Of a stretch of DNA of 64,000 nt, positions 41,626 to 48,568 are shown piece after piece. The stretch is from Clostridium magnum DSM 2767 (lineage in GTDB: Bacteria > Bacillota > Clostridia > Clostridiales > Clostridiaceae), in the NCBI RefSeq assembly GCF_001623875.1, contig NZ_LWAE01000002.1:124001-188000 (forward strand). The letters run 5' to 3'. Position 1 is the first letter of the stretch; every line of letters starts with the position of its first letter. Position numbers and translations under genes: made by a program. The notes beneath the pieces were generated by a model. The model was given only the letters and a program-made list of their open reading frames with translations. It had not been told where the DNA came from and searched no databases.

Positions 41626-43368
41626 GTGCTCAGTAGCATTAAAAAGGATGTGATTACCATTTTTAATAATAAGGATATAGAAAAATATTCATCAGCAGTC
41701 ACTCTATCAGATATGGAGATATTTATATTCCCGGAACTTCTATATAGTCTGATGCTTGCGAATATAATGTCTCCGATTATATGGGAATGGAAGAAAGACA
41801 AGTGGTTTAAGGATATTGACAATTTAAATCCATATAGGAAGATATTAAGACTTAAGCAGTATATAATGGATAATTATGATTTTAATCTGGATATTGATAC
41901 TTGGGGGCTTACAACTAAGGAGAAGGAAATAGCACGTTTTGAACCCTTTATGGATGTTGAAACAATAAAGAGGAGTAATGCCTTATTTGGCTATGAAGGG
42001 GACAAATATTATTTTAGTATGGATATTAGACGACATTTTGGTATTGATAAATATGACTCTAATATGATTCCTTATTGGAAGACTGAAACTGTAGAGGCAA
42101 TGAATGCATTCAAATACAAAAAGGACTATGAAAAGGGTGCAGGTGAATGTGTGTCACTATCTGTTCTTTATGCTGCTGCACTGTTTATAATATGCAAAAT
42201 ACCACTTGAAAGCATATACCTACTTGCAACTCCACTTCATTCACAAAACTTTATAGATGTAAAGGATGGAGTAGTAACAAATAATAGAAGGATTGTTACT
42301 AAAAACATGTGGTTTAATGGTACTGAACTTACAGCAAAGGCTCAAAGAGCAATGCGAAATGAGCAAATTACAATCATTTCTCATAATACAGGTTTTGTTC
42401 ATGTGGTATATCCTGAGGCAACCATAAATCATCAGGTATATATTAACCTTGAAAAAAAACTTAAGAAATTCCTTGTAAGTGATATAAATTATGAGATATT
42501 GTGCAATTTTCTAAGACAAGAGAGCTATCTTCAAAAATGCTTTCAGATTAAGTATGAATGCCATGGTAGGCAGAGGTATATTACTGCTGAAAAGGCCTAT
42601 TCATATGAGCATACTAGCTCTTTTAAGGTTAACGAGAGCACAAGAGAAAAACTACTATCTGAGATTGACGAGTATGAATTTTTTCAAGAACCGATACAAG
42701 ATAGGATATGTCTTAATAAATTTAATGAATTCTTTAAAACTCATAAGGTAGATTTTAGTGATGAGAAGGACATTATTAGTATAATGGATCAATTTCATTG
42801 CGATAATATGCCAATAGCTAAAAAAAGAGAGGTTCTGTCCTCTTTGTATGAATTTTGCAATATAAACCCAAGGTTTCCGGGAAAGAATAAAGACTTTATC
42901 AAGTCAGAACCAATACAGTTATCGACGGAAATGAACCGGGAAGATATTATTAGCTATTTAGAATCTATTAGAGATAAGAATATTTCTGCAGACCTTGCTT
43001 TTTACGCCTTAAGAGATTTCTCCAGGACCCAATGGGGGCCTTTTATCAAAGCGGCTTTAGAGCGAAACCCTGTTGCAATTGCTAAGTATAAAGACCTAGG
43101 TGAAGATGAACTTATAAGTACATTGGAGAGTATGCCTAACGTATCCATATATGACGGCCCACGGATGGCCCAACCGGATGAAGTATGTAACTATCAAATG
43201 GGAGATGGTTTTGAAAAGGCCATATGTCTAGCTAATATACTAAAGCATAGAAATAATGAGCTGAGTATAAACATTAGTGTTATCAATGATTATGTTGAGA
43301 CTAATTTTGATAACAAGACTATTCATTGGTTATCAAATAAGGGCTTAAATGGTATCGTAAAAATTTGA
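41626..43368 (+). CDS. Transglutaminase-like cysteine-protease-fold protein (~580 aa)
   Basis: The middle shows the transglutaminase-core pattern: catalytic Cys (~175) in GAGECVSLSVLYAAALF, and the YLLATPLHSQNFIDVKDG segment with His and Asp about 30 residues later. The remainder is unrecognised. The only initiators are a GTG at 41626 without a ribosome site. Upstream, the same frame continues as NGVDGEGLKISP back to a TGA at 41587, so the N-terminus may be broken by a stop. No signal peptide. Function unknown; next to another cysteine-peptidase-like gene. Confidence 0.65.
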   Translation: MLSSIKKDVITIFNNKDIEKYSSAVTLSDMEIFIFPELLYSLMLANIMSPIIWEWKKDKWFKDIDNLNPYRKILRLKQYIMDNYDFNLDIDTWGLTTKEKEIARFEPFMDVETIKRSNALFGYEGDKYYFSMDIRRHFGIDKYDSNMIPYWKTETVEAMNAFKYKKDYEKGAGECVSLSVLYAAALFIICKIPLESIYLLATPLHSQNFIDVKDGVVTNNRRIVTKNMWFNGTELTAKAQRAMRNEQITIISHNTGFVHVVYPEATINHQVYINLEKKLKKFLVSDINYEILCNFLRQESYLQKCFQIKYECHGRQRYITAEKAYSYEHTSSFKVNESTREKLLSEIDEYEFFQEPIQDRICLNKFNEFFKTHKVDFSDEKDIISIMDQFHCDNMPIAKKREVLSSLYEFCNINPRFPGKNKDFIKSEPIQLSTEMNREDIISYLESIRDKNISADLAFYALRDFSRTQWGPFIKAALERNPVAIAKYKDLGEDELISTLESMPNVSIYDGPRMAQPDEVCNYQMGDGFEKAICLANILKHRNNELSINISVINDYVETNFDNKTIHWLSNKGLNGIVKI

Positions 43369-43414
43369 ATAGGTAATTTTTATCTCCTTGACGGTAGAGT
43401 ATTTTCTAAAATAT

Positions 43415-43452
43415 AATACACATATGCTTCATAAGGCATATGTGTATTTGAT
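43415..43452 (+). terminator. Terminator
   Basis: ATACACATATGC / GCATATGTGTAT, a perfect 12-bp stem, followed by TTGATG. The T tract is weak. Confidence 0.65.
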
Positions 43453-43476
43453 GAGTTTAATAAGTGGGGGGTATAT

Positions 43477-44142
43477 ATGATTACAAAGTCAATATCAAAT
43501 CCGAATTTATTCAAAGTATTAGATGAAGATTTCAATGAAGTATATTATGGCTGCAGTCAAGAATGGTACAATACATTATGGCAGCGTCGTTCGGGATGTG
43601 GTCCAACTGTAACATCTAATATTATGTTATATATAAATTATCCAACTAATAATTTTGAAGTAGGACAAACCTTGTATAAAAAGAAAAATTGTATATCCTT
43701 TATGGAAGAAGTCTGGGAGTATGTTACTCCAACCAAAGAAGGTATACCTACAACTAAAATGTTTTATGAGAAAGTTATTTCCTATACAAAATCAAAAGGT
43801 ATAGATGTTGAATTTTCCTTTTGTGACTTGCCTGAAGATAAGTCTAATCGGCCTAAACTATCAGAAATATTGAATTTTTTAGAGGGGGCACTGTTAAAAG
43901 ATGTTCCAATAGCATTTCTAAATTTATGTAATGGTGATGAAAAACATCTTGAAGAATGGCATTGGGTTACTATAATTTCTTTAGAGTATACAGAAGATGG
44001 ACAAAATATATTCGTAAATATTTTAGATGAAGGATTAATTAAAAAAATTGATCTTATTTTATGGTATAATACCACAACAAAAGGGGGCGGATTCGTATAC
44101 TTTACAGCTTCTCCTAGTATCGGTGATGAAGTGGAAACTTGA
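43477..44142 (+). CDS. Peptidase C39-like protein (221 aa)
   Basis: Papain-like pattern: catalytic Cys in QRRSGCGPTVTSNIMLY (~residue 42), His in EEWHWVTIISLEY (~165), and Asp in VNILDEGLIKKID. No secretion signal, no transporter domain and no double-Gly leader binding partner. Similar stand-alone proteins are common in clostridia and uncharacterised. ATG with GTGGGGGG. Its stop codon falls in the left end (ACTTGA) of the repeat element that follows, so the element may have replaced the original C-terminus. Confidence 0.75.
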   Translation: MITKSISNPNLFKVLDEDFNEVYYGCSQEWYNTLWQRRSGCGPTVTSNIMLYINYPTNNFEVGQTLYKKKNCISFMEEVWEYVTPTKEGIPTTKMFYEKVISYTKSKGIDVEFSFCDLPEDKSNRPKLSEILNFLEGALLKDVPIAFLNLCNGDEKHLEEWHWVTIISLEYTEDGQNIFVNILDEGLIKKIDLILWYNTTTKGGGFVYFTASPSIGDEVET

Positions 44143-44312
44143 ATCAGATGGGGTTTCAAACCTCACCTGATTCTTAGTTGAACGAATCCAGAGACGTAGC
44201 CGCTCTTTACTCCCGCTTTAAAGAAAAGCAGAGAACCAAAATCTATAATTTTGTGTGAATCGCTTTCACAGAGTGCGTATGGGAGTATTAGAGCGGGTAG
44301 TCATCGGATAAA
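44131..44312 (+). repeat. Dispersed structured element, full-length copy (copy D)
   Basis: Begins GTGGAAACTTGAATCAGATG. A left hairpin GAATCAGATGGGGTTT / AAACCTCACCTGATTC (44141-44173) comes first. A long-range stem joins ATCC, GAC, CCGCTCT and ACTCCC (44186-44213) to GGGAGT, AGAGCGG, GTC and GGAT (44281-44309). Inside lies the TGTGAATCGCTTTCACAG hairpin. It shows no reading frame. Parts recur at 5769-5832 (minus) and 19421-19486. It looks like a structured RNA or MITE-like element. Confidence 0.8.
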
Positions 44313-44324
44313 CAGTAATTGTGG

Positions 44325-44370
44325 CCATATACTTTAAATATGCTGAAGGGGCCATATTTAAAGTATATGG
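44325..44370. repeat. Perfect 18-bp inverted repeat
   Basis: CCATATACTTTAAATATG (44325-44342) and CATATTTAAAGTATATGG (44353-44370). ATCGGATAA (44303-44311, right end of the structured element) and TTATCCGAT (44376-44384) form an outer pair, giving a nested palindrome. The rest of this gap to 44548 shows nothing further. Confidence 0.8.
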
Positions 44371-44548
44371 AAATATTATCCGATGTTATAGGTATTAACA
44401 TTAACCTATTTTGGTATATATTTTTTATAGTCATATATTGTAGATTAATGAGGAAAGAAGTTTATTGACATCATTATATTAGTAATTTACAATATAATTA
44501 AAACATTAAATAGTTGGTGTAAAGTTCTATAAAATGAGGAGGATAAAT

Positions 44549-44788
44549 ATGATAATTAAAATTTTAGGTTCAGGATGTACAAACTGCAAAAAACTTTATG
44601 CAAATACAAAGGAAGCAGTGGAGAAGGTAGCCGTTGATGCAGAGATAATAAAGGTTGAAGACATTAAAGATATTATGGCATACGGAGTTATGAGAACGCC
44701 AGCAATTGTAATAAACGAAAAAGTTAAAATGTATGGAAAAGTTTCATCAGCAGATGAGATAGTAAAATATATTCAGGACGAGAAATAG
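44549..44788 (+). CDS. Small thioredoxin-like protein with CxxC (79 aa)
   Basis: Redox-active disulfide protein 2 type. ILGSGCTNCKKLYANTKEAV has the CxxC near the N-terminus, cis-Pro lies in MRTPAIVINEKV, and a C-terminal helix follows. These ~80-aa thioredoxins accompany DUF318/ArsP permeases and arsR genes; the permease starts 250 bases downstream. Start at the ATG with GAGGAGG. It probably reduces a metalloid species or a permease thiol; inferred from context. Confidence 0.9.
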   Translation: MIIKILGSGCTNCKKLYANTKEAVEKVAVDAEIIKVEDIKDIMAYGVMRTPAIVINEKVKMYGKVSSADEIVKYIQDEK

Positions 44789-44879
44789 GCATCAGTCCTG
44801 TTTCTTTTGAATATTATATTAGTAATTAATAATATAGTTAAGTTATTAAAGTAAAGTTACATATATTCTCAATACTAAA

Positions 44880-45008
44880 TTGAAGCAAGATCTTAATTCA
44901 GATGGGGATTCTTTTACTCCATCTGAATTTTAGAGCTGCGAATGCATGACTTACTTGGCGTTGAACTCCCAATTGAAGAAGTGGAAGACTTACGCCAAGT
45001 TAGTCAGG
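44880..45008 (+). repeat. Hairpin element, copy B
   Basis: Begins with the same TTGAAGCAAGATC-TAA as the end of rnfB (12000-12016), then hairpin AATTCAGATGGGG / CTCCATCTGAATT, GAGCTGCGAATGCATGACTT, and a second hairpin. Its arms are GACTTACTTGGCG (44948-44960) and CGCCAAGTTAGTC (44993-45005), 12 of 13 paired. It lies in the leader of the permease gene. Confidence 0.75.
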
Positions 45009-45038
45009 TTAAATAAATGATTAATAGGGAGTGATTTT

Positions 45039-46007
45039 ATGTTTACACCAGTCCAAATCTTTGCTGATTGGCTCGTATACAATATATTTGGAATTGCTAA
45101 AGATAGTAAGCTTGGTGATGCCTTAAACTTTTTTGTGTTTGATACTATAAAGATATTTATGCTGCTATTATTGATAATTTACGCAATAACCTTTATAAGA
45201 AGTTTCTTTCCTCCTGAAAAAACAAGGAAGATACTTGCTAAAAATAAGGGGAGTGCTTTTGTAGGCCATGTCCTTGCAGCACTACTTGGAATTGTAACAC
45301 CTTTTTGCTCTTGTTCCGCAGTGCCACTTTTTATAGGTTTCGTAGAAGCAGGGGTTCCTCTTGGTGTAACTTTTTCATACTTGATTGCAGCTCCTATGGT
45401 AAATGAGGTTGCAATAGGACTATTATATGGATTATTTGGATGGAAAGTAGCTCTTATATATGTAGTATCCGGTGAAATTATAGCAATAGTAAGTGGAATA
45501 ATTATCGGTAGATTAAAACTTGAGAAGTATGTTGAAGGTTATGTTTATGAAATGAAAATCAATGCTGATATAGATTTACCAGACCCAACAATGAAAGAAA
45601 GATTAATAGATTCCTGGAATTTTACAAGGGATTTAATTAAGAAGATATGGATATATGTGATAATAGGTATTGGAATAGGTGGAGTAATGCATGGATGGAT
45701 TCCAACAGGAGCATTAGCGGAATATGCCGGTAAGGATAATCCATTTGCAGTATTTGTTGCTGTAGCAATAGGAATACCTCTTTATTCAAATGCTGCAGGA
45801 GTGATTCCACTGGTTAGTGAGTTTACAAGAGCAGGGGTGGCTATGGGTACGTCTCTTTCCTTTATGATGGCTGTTACTGCACTAAGCATACCGGAAATGA
45901 TTCTTTTAAGAAGAGTATTAAAACCTAAACTTCTTGCAGTATTTGTAACAATTGTTGGAATTGGAATAATATTTACAGGATATTTGTTTAATTATATAAT
46001 AGCGTAA
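45039..46007 (+). CDS. Permease, ArsP/DUF318 family, single-chain (322 aa)
   Basis: About eight to ten membrane helices. The hallmark TPFCSCSAVPLFIGFVEAGV lies near residue 85 and its repeat GIPLYSNAAGVIPLVSEFTR near 255. APMVNEVAIGLL is also typical. ArsP-type members export methylated or trivalent organoarsenicals; arsM in this genome would make such products. Cysteines in CSC are thought to bind the metalloid. ATG with AGGGAG. Follows a thioredoxin. A decayed 3' copy stands after arsM at 30581. Confidence 0.88.
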   Translation: MFTPVQIFADWLVYNIFGIAKDSKLGDALNFFVFDTIKIFMLLLLIIYAITFIRSFFPPEKTRKILAKNKGSAFVGHVLAALLGIVTPFCSCSAVPLFIGFVEAGVPLGVTFSYLIAAPMVNEVAIGLLYGLFGWKVALIYVVSGEIIAIVSGIIIGRLKLEKYVEGYVYEMKINADIDLPDPTMKERLIDSWNFTRDLIKKIWIYVIIGIGIGGVMHGWIPTGALAEYAGKDNPFAVFVAVAIGIPLYSNAAGVIPLVSEFTRAGVAMGTSLSFMMAVTALSIPEMILLRRVLKPKLLAVFVTIVGIGIIFTGYLFNYIIA

Positions 46008-46014
46008 TTTGTTA

Positions 46015-46060
46015 ATCCTCTATGAGTAGGCTGATTTAAGTCTACTCATAGAGGAGTTTT
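46015..46060 (+). terminator. Terminator after the permease
   Basis: CCTCTATGAGTAG (46017-46029) / CTACTCATAGAGG (46042-46054), perfect 13 bp, then AGTTTTATTT. Confidence 0.88.
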
Positions 46061-46062
46061 AT

Positions 46063-46371
46063 TTAATATTGTTTTATTTCTATTCCTTTAACGTCAAAAA
46101 TGGGTTTCATAAATGGGATTTTTAAAAGAATAAAAATATAAACATCTCCTTTTATATTTAAGCTATTTTCTATATAAATTTTAACTCCATTGTATTCATA
46201 TTCGTCATAAATCTCTTCTTTTCTAAAATCCTTCACAATCTCAACACGGAGACCAGCCACTGTGGTCGTATTTCCGGATCAACAAGTTACAGTATTAGTA
46301 CTATTTCTAATTAAAAAGCTGCTTTGAACTTTTTTAGCATATTTCAGTGCCTTTTCTTGAATAGTTACCAT
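46063..46371 (-). CDS. Selenoprotein, CC/Se-motif (HesB-like) family, in-frame UGA = Sec31
   Basis: An ATG at 46371 (GGGGGT site eight bases upstream, promoter at 46426-46454) opens a frame that reads 30 codons to VTC, then UGA (46279-46281), and continues in frame as SGNTTTVAGLRVEIVKDF to a TAA at 46063 (102 aa including Sec). A Cys followed by Sec or Cys before a short Gly loop, and a C-terminus IYIENSL...KPIFDVKGIEIK, fit the uncharacterised CC/Se-motif family related to HesB/IscA. A SECIS-like hairpin follows the UGA at once. Redox or metal binding is likely; function unknown. Read as two short ORFs if UGA is taken as stop. Confidence 0.8.
46247..46281 (-). promoter_or_regulatory. Bacterial SECIS-like hairpin for Sec insertion
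   Basis: Immediately 3' of the UGA on the minus strand: lower stem CGGA / TCCG, a one-sided bulge AATAC, and upper stem GACCA / TGGTC closing the 7-base loop CAGTGGC. The apical loop lies about 17-23 bases after the UGA, as expected for SelB-dependent recoding in bacteria. Confidence 0.75.
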
Positions 46372-46425
46372 GTAATATTACCCCCTTATAATCTTTAAAT
46401 AATTTAATTAAATCATTATATAATT

Positions 46426-46454
46426 ATAGTACTACTCCAGATTTTCACAGTCAA
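46426..46454 (-). promoter_or_regulatory. Promoter module, copy 3 (selenoprotein promoter)
   Basis: Minus strand TTGACT (46449-46454), 17 bp, TACTAT (46426-46431). The plus-side half seen in other copies (TTGAAA at 46457) has decayed -10 sequence. Confidence 0.7.
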
Positions 46455-46645
46455 CATTGAAAGTTTGATAAAAATATTTAAGACACTTAAGTCTTTAACA
46501 AAATTTAATTAAAACAAAATAGTGTGGTATTAAGAACTTTTGCTATATTATATGTTCAAAAAATCTTATAAGGTTAACGAATGACTTTAATAGTAATAGA
46601 AAATAATAAAGAAAGGTATATTACTTTTTTAAGGAGCTGAAAAGA

Positions 46646-47254
46646 ATGAAATTCGATTGGATTTGGCAGTCAACACTTATTTTCTTTGTAGGAACATTTA
46701 TATTAAGAATCGGAGGAAGAAAATCTATATCACAAATGACAATATCACAAACTGTTGTAATGATAGGGTTAGGATCCCTGTTAATTCAGCCTGTAACTGG
46801 AAACGGATTACTTATTACCTTTCTAGTGGCACTTGTGTTGGCAATATTAATGATAATTACGGAGTATCTAGAGATTAAAATAGATTTCCTAGAAAGTTTA
46901 TTTGCAGGTAAAGCCGTTATAGTTATTCAAAATGGGGCGCCTAATATAAAAAATTTAAGAAAATTAAGGCTATCTATTGATAGGCTAGAAACTCGCTTGA
47001 GGCAAGTTGGAATATCTTCAATAGAGGATGTCAAATATGCAACAATTGAGGTAAGTGGCCAGCTAGGATATGAATTGAAGGAAAACAAGAAACCTTTAAC
47101 TAAGGAGGATTTTATGACTTTAATGGCGGAAATATCACAAATGAGAGAAATGATAGGAGATAATGTAAAATCTCAAAATAGCAAGAATGAACAAAATAAT
47201 ATTTTTCAAGAGATTAGTAGTAAGAAGTTTGAGGGAAATAAAAAAGAACCATAA
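46646..47254 (+). CDS. YetF/DUF421-family membrane protein (202 aa)
   Basis: Three N-terminal membrane helices (WQSTLIFFVGTFILRIGGRK; ISQTVVMIGLGSLLIQPVTG; LLITFLVALVLAILMIITEY) are followed by the cytosolic YetF/DUF421 domain (KAVIVIQNGAPNIKNLRKLR, RLETRLRQVGISSIEDVKYA, TIEVSGQLGYEL). The hydrophilic tail is longer than the domain. Members occur in spore-forming Firmicutes, function unclear. ATG with AAGGAGCTG. Followed 56 bases later by a small protein resembling the same C-terminal domain. Confidence 0.87.
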   Translation: MKFDWIWQSTLIFFVGTFILRIGGRKSISQMTISQTVVMIGLGSLLIQPVTGNGLLITFLVALVLAILMIITEYLEIKIDFLESLFAGKAVIVIQNGAPNIKNLRKLRLSIDRLETRLRQVGISSIEDVKYATIEVSGQLGYELKENKKPLTKEDFMTLMAEISQMREMIGDNVKSQNSKNEQNNIFQEISSKKFEGNKKEP

Positions 47255-47310
47255 AATTATATGGCACATACTAATTTCGTAAATGATGTTGTTAAAGGAG
47301 CTGTTTTCAT

Positions 47311-47553
47311 ATGCATTTAACTAAGAGAGAGCCTTCTATATCATACCCGGTAGTAGTTGATGGTATAGTATATAGTGAAACATTGAAAAAACTTAATCTT
47401 TCGGACAATTGGTTAAAAAAGCAATTAGAAGTTATCGGGATGAATAGCGTAGAAGAGATTTTCTTTGCTTCAATAAATATGAAAGGAGAACTGCACGTTT
47501 CACTGAAAAAGTATATGAATGGTACGAATGGAATAATGCCTATATATAATTAA
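47311..47553 (+). CDS. Stand-alone YetF C-terminal-like domain (80 aa)
   Basis: Soluble. SYPVVVDGIVYSETLKKLNL, NWLKKQLEVIGMNSVEEIFF and ASINMKGELHVSLKK match the cytosolic repeat of YetF proteins (LxxxLRxxGIxxIEDVxxAxIExxGxL). No membrane helices. ATG with AAAGGAGC. Probably a partner of, or a domain split from, the DUF421 protein just upstream. Confidence 0.75.
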   Translation: MHLTKREPSISYPVVVDGIVYSETLKKLNLSDNWLKKQLEVIGMNSVEEIFFASINMKGELHVSLKKYMNGTNGIMPIYN

Positions 47554-47775
47554 ATACCTATCAATAAAATATCGTATCAGCAATAGATATTATGATATTT
47601 TATGTCGCACTTCATTTATAATTCCTATTTATCGTAAATTTCGGATATATATCAACAATATTATCCCTCCGTTACAAAAACATAAGGTATAAGCAGTATA
47701 GTTGCTAATGACAACTGCAACAATGTGGTTTCCAAACCATTCATATTATTGTATTAAACTAAATTCAATGTTTAC

Positions 47776-48055
47776 GGTCAGCGTTGAAATTTCACTAAAA
47801 ATGACTTATACTATAGAAAGTATATTAGCATTTAATTAAAAATAACTATTTATTATAGCTCAATATGAAAGTGATAGATTAAATTTATCGCAGCATTTAA
47901 GAATTTTAAAAGATGCAGGATTAGTTAAGAATGAAAAAGTAGGCCTAGAAGTTCATTATAGATTATATAACGATAATGTTAAAAGTATTATTGATAATGT
48001 TGAAAAATATGTTCTAGATCTTGTGAATAATATTAAGGAAACAGGATTAGTTTAA
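47776..48055 (+). pseudogene. Truncated arsR copy with its duplicated promoter module
   Basis: 47776-47870 is homologous to the leader of the third arsR (promoter TTGAAA-17-TATACT kept, TTGACT side mutated). It is followed at 47870-48055 by the C-terminal ~60 codons (SQHLRILKDAGLVKNEKVGL, then EVHYRLYNDN and IKETGLV). The start and the CVC metal site are lost by deletion. A relic of a duplication of the 35.1-35.6 kb segment. Confidence 0.85.
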
Positions 48056-48078
48056 AGTTAAAGAAAAGTCATTTAAAA

Positions 48079-48100
48079 CTCTAGACATATATGTCTAGAG
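48079..48100. repeat. Perfect 22-bp palindrome
   Basis: The palindrome is CTCTAGACATA followed by its exact complement TATGTCTAGAG, with no loop. It lies 23 bases after the arsR relic. Could be an operator or terminator stem; it has no T tract. Confidence 0.6.
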
Positions 48101-48125
48101 CAGATAAAATCACTAGATAACAAAG

Positions 48126-48157
48126 ATACCAATCTTTTATAGGCTTGGTTTTTTTTA
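48126..48157 (+). terminator. Terminator
   Basis: ACCAA / TTGGT stem with an inner TC/G pairing, followed by eight T. The region 47554-48568 holds this, the arsR and malic-enzyme relics and the kdpD leader, with no intact gene. Confidence 0.6.
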
Positions 48158-48337
48158 TATTGATAGCTTAATGATATTCGCCATAGAAATTGTTAAATAT
48201 ATAATAAAATATTCATTATGACCACAATGTATTTTTAAAGTTTAAAATATTTTAATGATCAAAGGATGATGTTATTATTTATTTATGACAAACGATTATA
48301 AAATTTGATATAAAATTACGAATGGAAGGTGCTAAAA

Positions 48338-48457
48338 ATGAATTATTTTGAAGAAAGTTTAAAATTACATGAAAATAACAAAAGACTGTATTGGAGAAAT
48401 TCGATACGGTCTTTTATTACAAATATGGATTTAGTACACTTATATCTTACAATATAA
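48338..48457 (+). pseudogene. Malic enzyme N-terminal remnant
   Basis: Good ribosome site (GGAAGG) and ATG, then MNYFEESLKLHENNK, the usual start of clostridial NAD(P)-malic enzymes. The frame then runs into unrelated sequence and stops after 39 codons. A hairpin AAAGAC-GTAT / ATAC-GTCTTT inside it (48379-48414) looks like a terminator that has been joined to the gene start. Confidence 0.6.
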
Positions 48458-48486
48458 AGGTTTTTATAAAGTCGTCCTTCAAGTTG

Positions 48487-48568
48487 TACTATGAAATAAG
48501 GGGGAGTTATGTTAAAATTTTATGAATATAGAAAATAAAATCATAGTTATATTAAGAGGTTGAGTTAA
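48487..48568 (+). promoter_or_regulatory. Conserved leader of the short kdpD genes (copy 2)
   Basis: Closely matches 16344-16424 up to the AAGAGGTTGAG ribosome site. Conserved blocks are probably promoter and control sequences that were duplicated with the gene. Confidence 0.55.
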
